Both the position numbers and the translations under genes were made by a program. From the NCBI GenBank assembly GCA_041633555.1, contig JBFKFZ010000002.1:62001-126000 (forward strand): a DNA stretch of 64,000 bases, written 5' to 3'. Below, one piece after another: positions 61,540 through 64,000 of the stretch. Each line of letters begins with the position of its first letter. Position 1 is the first letter of the stretch. The notes under the pieces are model-generated. The model made no database searches. It was not told the origin of the DNA and was given only the letters and a program-made list of their open reading frames with translations. The DNA comes from JAHEAO01 sp041633555 (lineage in GTDB: Bacteria > Pseudomonadota > Alphaproteobacteria > Rhodobacterales > Rhodobacteraceae).

Positions 61540-63216
61540 ATGGCCCAGAAGACAGACATCGAGATCGCACGCGAAGCCAAGAAGAAGCCGATACAGGAAA
61601 TCGGCGCCAAGCTGAACATTCCAACAGAGCACCTGCTGCCCTTCGGGCATGACAAGGCGAAGATCTCGGAGGAGTTCATCAAGTCGCTTGCGGCCAATCC
61701 GAACGGCCATCTCGTGCTGGTCACCGCGATCAACCCGACGCCCGCGGGCGAGGGCAAGACGACGACCACCGTAGGCCTCGGCGACGGTCTGAACGCAATT
61801 GGCAAGAAGGCGGCGATCTGCATCCGCGAAGCCTCGCTTGGCCCGAACTTCGGCATGAAGGGCGGCGCTGCCGGCGGCGGCATGGCGCAGGTCGTGCCGA
61901 TGGAGGACATGAACCTTCACTTCACCGGTGATTTCCACGCGATCACCAGCGCCCACAACCTCCTGGCCGCGATGCTCGACAACCACATCTACTGGGGCAA
62001 CGAACTGGAAATCGACATCCGCCGCGTCGCCTATCGCCGGGTAATGGACATGAACGACCGGGCGCTCCGCCAGATCGTCTGCAACCTCGGTGGTGTTGCC
62101 AACGGCTTCCCGCGTGAGGCCGGCTTCGACATCACCGTGGCCTCGGAAGTCATGGCGATCCTCTGTCTGGCCACTGACCTGAAGGATCTGGAGCGCCGCC
62201 TGGGCGACATCATCGTTGCCTATCGCCGCGACAAGTCGCCCGTCTATGCCCGCGACATCAAGGCCGATGGCGCGATGACCGTGCTGCTGCAGCAGGCGAT
62301 GCAGCCGAACCTCGTGCAGACGCTGGAAAACAACCCGGCCTTCGTGCATGGCGGTCCATTTGCGAACATCGCGCATGGCTGCAACTCGGTCATCGCAACG
62401 ACCACCGCGCTGAAACTTGCGGACTATGTCGTGACCGAGGCCGGGTTCGGTGCAGATCTCGGCGCCGAGAAGTTCCTGAACATCAAGTGCCGCAAGGCGG
62501 GCCTCAAGCCAGAGGCTGTCGTCATCGTCGCGACCGTGCGTGCGATGAAGATGAATGGCGGGGTCGCCAAGGGTGATCTCGGGGCCGAGAATGTCGAAGC
62601 GGTCCGGAAGGGCTGCGCGAACCTTGGCCAGCATATCGAGAACATCAAGCAGTTCGGAGTTCCGGCGGTCGTCGCGATCAACCACTTCGTGACCGATACC
62701 GATGCCGAAGTGCAGGCGATCAAGGATTACGTTGCGACCCAAGGGTCCGAGGCGGTTCTGTGCCAGCACTGGGCCAAGGGCTCTAAAGGCACCGAGGATC
62801 TGGCAATGAAAGTCGTCGAGATCGTCGAGAAGAAATCGTCGCAGTTCGCCCCGCTCTATCCCGACGACATGAGCCTGTTCGAGAAAATCCAGACCATCGC
62901 CAAGCGTATCTACCGCGCCGACGACGTTCTGGCCGACAAGTCGATCCGCGACCAGCTGAAGCAATGGGAAGAACAGGGCTACGGCAACCTGCCTGTCTGC
63001 ATGGCCAAGACCCAGTACAGCTTTACCACCGATCCCAACCGCCGCGGCGCGCCGCGGGGTCACAGCCTGCCGGTGCGCGAGGTGCGGTTGTCGGCGGGGG
63101 CCGGGTTCGTGGTGGTCATCTGCGGTGAGATCATGACGATGCCGGGCCTGCCCCGGGTGCCGTCGGCCGAGAATATCCGCATCAACGCGGATGGTCTGAT
63201 CGACGGTCTGTTCTAG
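61540..63216 (+). CDS. fhs: formate-tetrahydrofolate ligase
   Basis: ATP-dependent synthesis of 10-formyl-THF from formate and THF, 558 residues, the usual size. The P-loop reads NPTPAGEGKTTTTVGL (65-80); GPNFGMKGGAAGGGMAQVVP and FTGDFHAITSAHNLLAAM are family hallmarks, and EAGFGADLGAEKF and the C-terminal GAGFVVVICGEIMTMPGLP complete it. It is eight bases after the formyltransferase and would capture the formate released by Frc. Many bacteria use FolD/PurU instead, so its place here signals one-carbon use of oxalate. Confidence 0.97.
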   Translation: MAQKTDIEIAREAKKKPIQEIGAKLNIPTEHLLPFGHDKAKISEEFIKSLAANPNGHLVLVTAINPTPAGEGKTTTTVGLGDGLNAIGKKAAICIREASLGPNFGMKGGAAGGGMAQVVPMEDMNLHFTGDFHAITSAHNLLAAMLDNHIYWGNELEIDIRRVAYRRVMDMNDRALRQIVCNLGGVANGFPREAGFDITVASEVMAILCLATDLKDLERRLGDIIVAYRRDKSPVYARDIKADGAMTVLLQQAMQPNLVQTLENNPAFVHGGPFANIAHGCNSVIATTTALKLADYVVTEAGFGADLGAEKFLNIKCRKAGLKPEAVVIVATVRAMKMNGGVAKGDLGAENVEAVRKGCANLGQHIENIKQFGVPAVVAINHFVTDTDAEVQAIKDYVATQGSEAVLCQHWAKGSKGTEDLAMKVVEIVEKKSSQFAPLYPDDMSLFEKIQTIAKRIYRADDVLADKSIRDQLKQWEEQGYGNLPVCMAKTQYSFTTDPNRRGAPRGHSLPVREVRLSAGAGFVVVICGEIMTMPGLPRVPSAENIRINADGLIDGLF

Positions 63217-63230
63217 GAAAGGGGGCCGAC

Positions 63231-64000
63231 GTGATACGCAAGTTACTGGTTCCGGTGCGGGGCGACGGCAAGGGCGACAACGTGCTCGCCCATGCCGCCG
63301 CGGTCGCCCATCGCCACAAGTCCCATATCGTCGTCGTGCATTGTCGGCCCCGCCCCGAGGATCTGATGCCCTACGGCGTTCATATCCCCGAATTCCTGCG
63401 CAAGCAGATCGTAAAGCAATCCTACGAGGTCGCCGATCAGGAAGAGGCCGGGATGCGGCAGGAGCTGGAAGTTCTGGCCAAGACCCTGAACCTCGACGGC
63501 TCGGGCAACAATATCGGCAAGGTGGCCACCATGTCCTTTCTGGAAGAGGCCGGCCGCCAGGTCGACGTGATCAAGCGGCATGGACGTCTGGCCGACATGA
63601 TCGCAGTCGCCAAGCCGGATCGGGACCGCAACCTGGGGCACAATACGCTGAAGGCGGCCCTGTTCCATTCCGGCCGCCCGGTGCTGATGTGCCCGCCGGC
63701 GCAGACCGCCCCCGCCGTGCTGGGCGGAAAGGTCGCGATCGCCTGGAATGGAAGCGCTGAATCCGCCCGGGCGCTGTCGCAATGCAAGAGCGTGCTGCGC
63801 GGAGCCGACACGATCTGGGTGCTGTCCAACGGTGCCGATTCCGGCCGTGGCACTTCGACCGACGATCTGATTGTCTATCTCGACCTACACGGGATAAGCG
63901 CGACGGTTCAGAAGTTCGAGTCGAAGCGGAAGGTCGGAAGCGAGCTGCTGCGGGTCAGCAGTGAACTGGGTGCCGACATGATGATCATGGGCGCCTATGG
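63231..64000 (+). CDS. universal stress protein (tandem UspA), cut by the window edge
   Basis: The frame starts at GTG 63231 (ribosome binding site AAAGGGGG) and stays open to the right edge, at least 256 codons. It reads IRKLLVPVRGDGKGDNVLAH, a first UspA half ending around FHSGRPVLMCPP, and a second half beginning GKVAIAWNGSAESARAL. The DMMIMGAYG at the end is the usual start of the UspA ATP-loop motif. It is the last visible gene of the oxalate operon, 14 bases after fhs. Its role in this pathway is unknown. Confidence 0.88.
   Translation, partial: MIRKLLVPVRGDGKGDNVLAHAAAVAHRHKSHIVVVHCRPRPEDLMPYGVHIPEFLRKQIVKQSYEVADQEEAGMRQELEVLAKTLNLDGSGNNIGKVATMSFLEEAGRQVDVIKRHGRLADMIAVAKPDRDRNLGHNTLKAALFHSGRPVLMCPPAQTAPAVLGGKVAIAWNGSAESARALSQCKSVLRGADTIWVLSNGADSGRGTSTDDLIVYLDLHGISATVQKFESKRKVGSELLRVSSELGADMMIMGAY

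Noticed and set aside
61528..63063. Minus-strand frame of 511 codons opposite fhs
   Set aside because: Antisense to the fully conserved formate-THF ligase, and its composition is typical of a shadow.

Overview
The window looks like a chromosomal stretch of a high-GC alphaproteobacterium of the Rhodobacteraceae. The grounds are protein style and gene order: rpsF-rpsR-rplI, the fab genes followed by mltG, a pyruvate dehydrogenase E1 beta with its own lipoyl domain, lptF-lptG-lptD-surA-pdxA-rsmA, and remains of a gene transfer agent (GTA). No tRNA, rRNA, insertion sequence or CRISPR array was recognised. The attribution is inference; no database was searched.

Layout. 1-1296: end of a TRAP transporter (DctQ fragment and DctP), minus strand. 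1609-12975: a pentose/sugar catabolic operon, plus strand, with a CUT1 ABC importer, a D-lyxose-isomerase-type cupin, a TIM-barrel isomerase/epimerase, a Gfo/Idh/MocA dehydrogenase, an aldo/keto reductase, a broken beta-propeller gene, xylB and xylA. 13061-14303: ribosomal proteins S6, S18 and L9, minus. 14600-21050: a membrane protein, fabD, fabG, acpP, a membrane PilZ protein (minus), fabF and mltG. 21156-22146: a degraded GTA locus in which fragments of the first and last genes are joined. 22283-27292: cysE, then pdhC, pdhB, pdhA and ftsB on the minus strand. 27474-37945: aidB, aldolase and pgk, two cyclophilins, a DUF3179 protein, tyrS, anmK, rarD and a desaturase. 37067-45377: a tight minus-strand outer-membrane operon, lptF to the desaturase. 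45512-53803: pepA, a VOC protein, holC, an aspartic protease, MarC, an ABC-F ATPase, ndk, a TfoX-C protein, a small ORF and a PanE-like reductase. 53956-56053: sucCD. 56077 to the right edge: a cysteine hydrolase divergent from a GntR-controlled operon (oxc, frc, a 10-formyl-THF-type formyltransferase, fhs, universal stress protein) that would take oxalate and formyl-CoA to formate and one-carbon folate.

How the parts work together. The sugar importer feeds isomerases and a xylulokinase, so products enter the pentose phosphate pathway. The fab genes and lpt/surA genes build lipids and the outer membrane. PDH and SucCD link glycolysis to the TCA cycle. The oxalate operon decarboxylates oxalyl-CoA, recycles CoA through Frc, and captures formate as 10-formyl-THF through Fhs. 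The most unusual observations are the GTA deletion scar between mltG and cysE, the stand-alone FDH-like formyltransferase in the oxalate operon, matching GntR-type operators over both divergent promoters there, and a propeller gene that seems to have collapsed between its own repeats. I saw no clearly undescribed multi-gene system.
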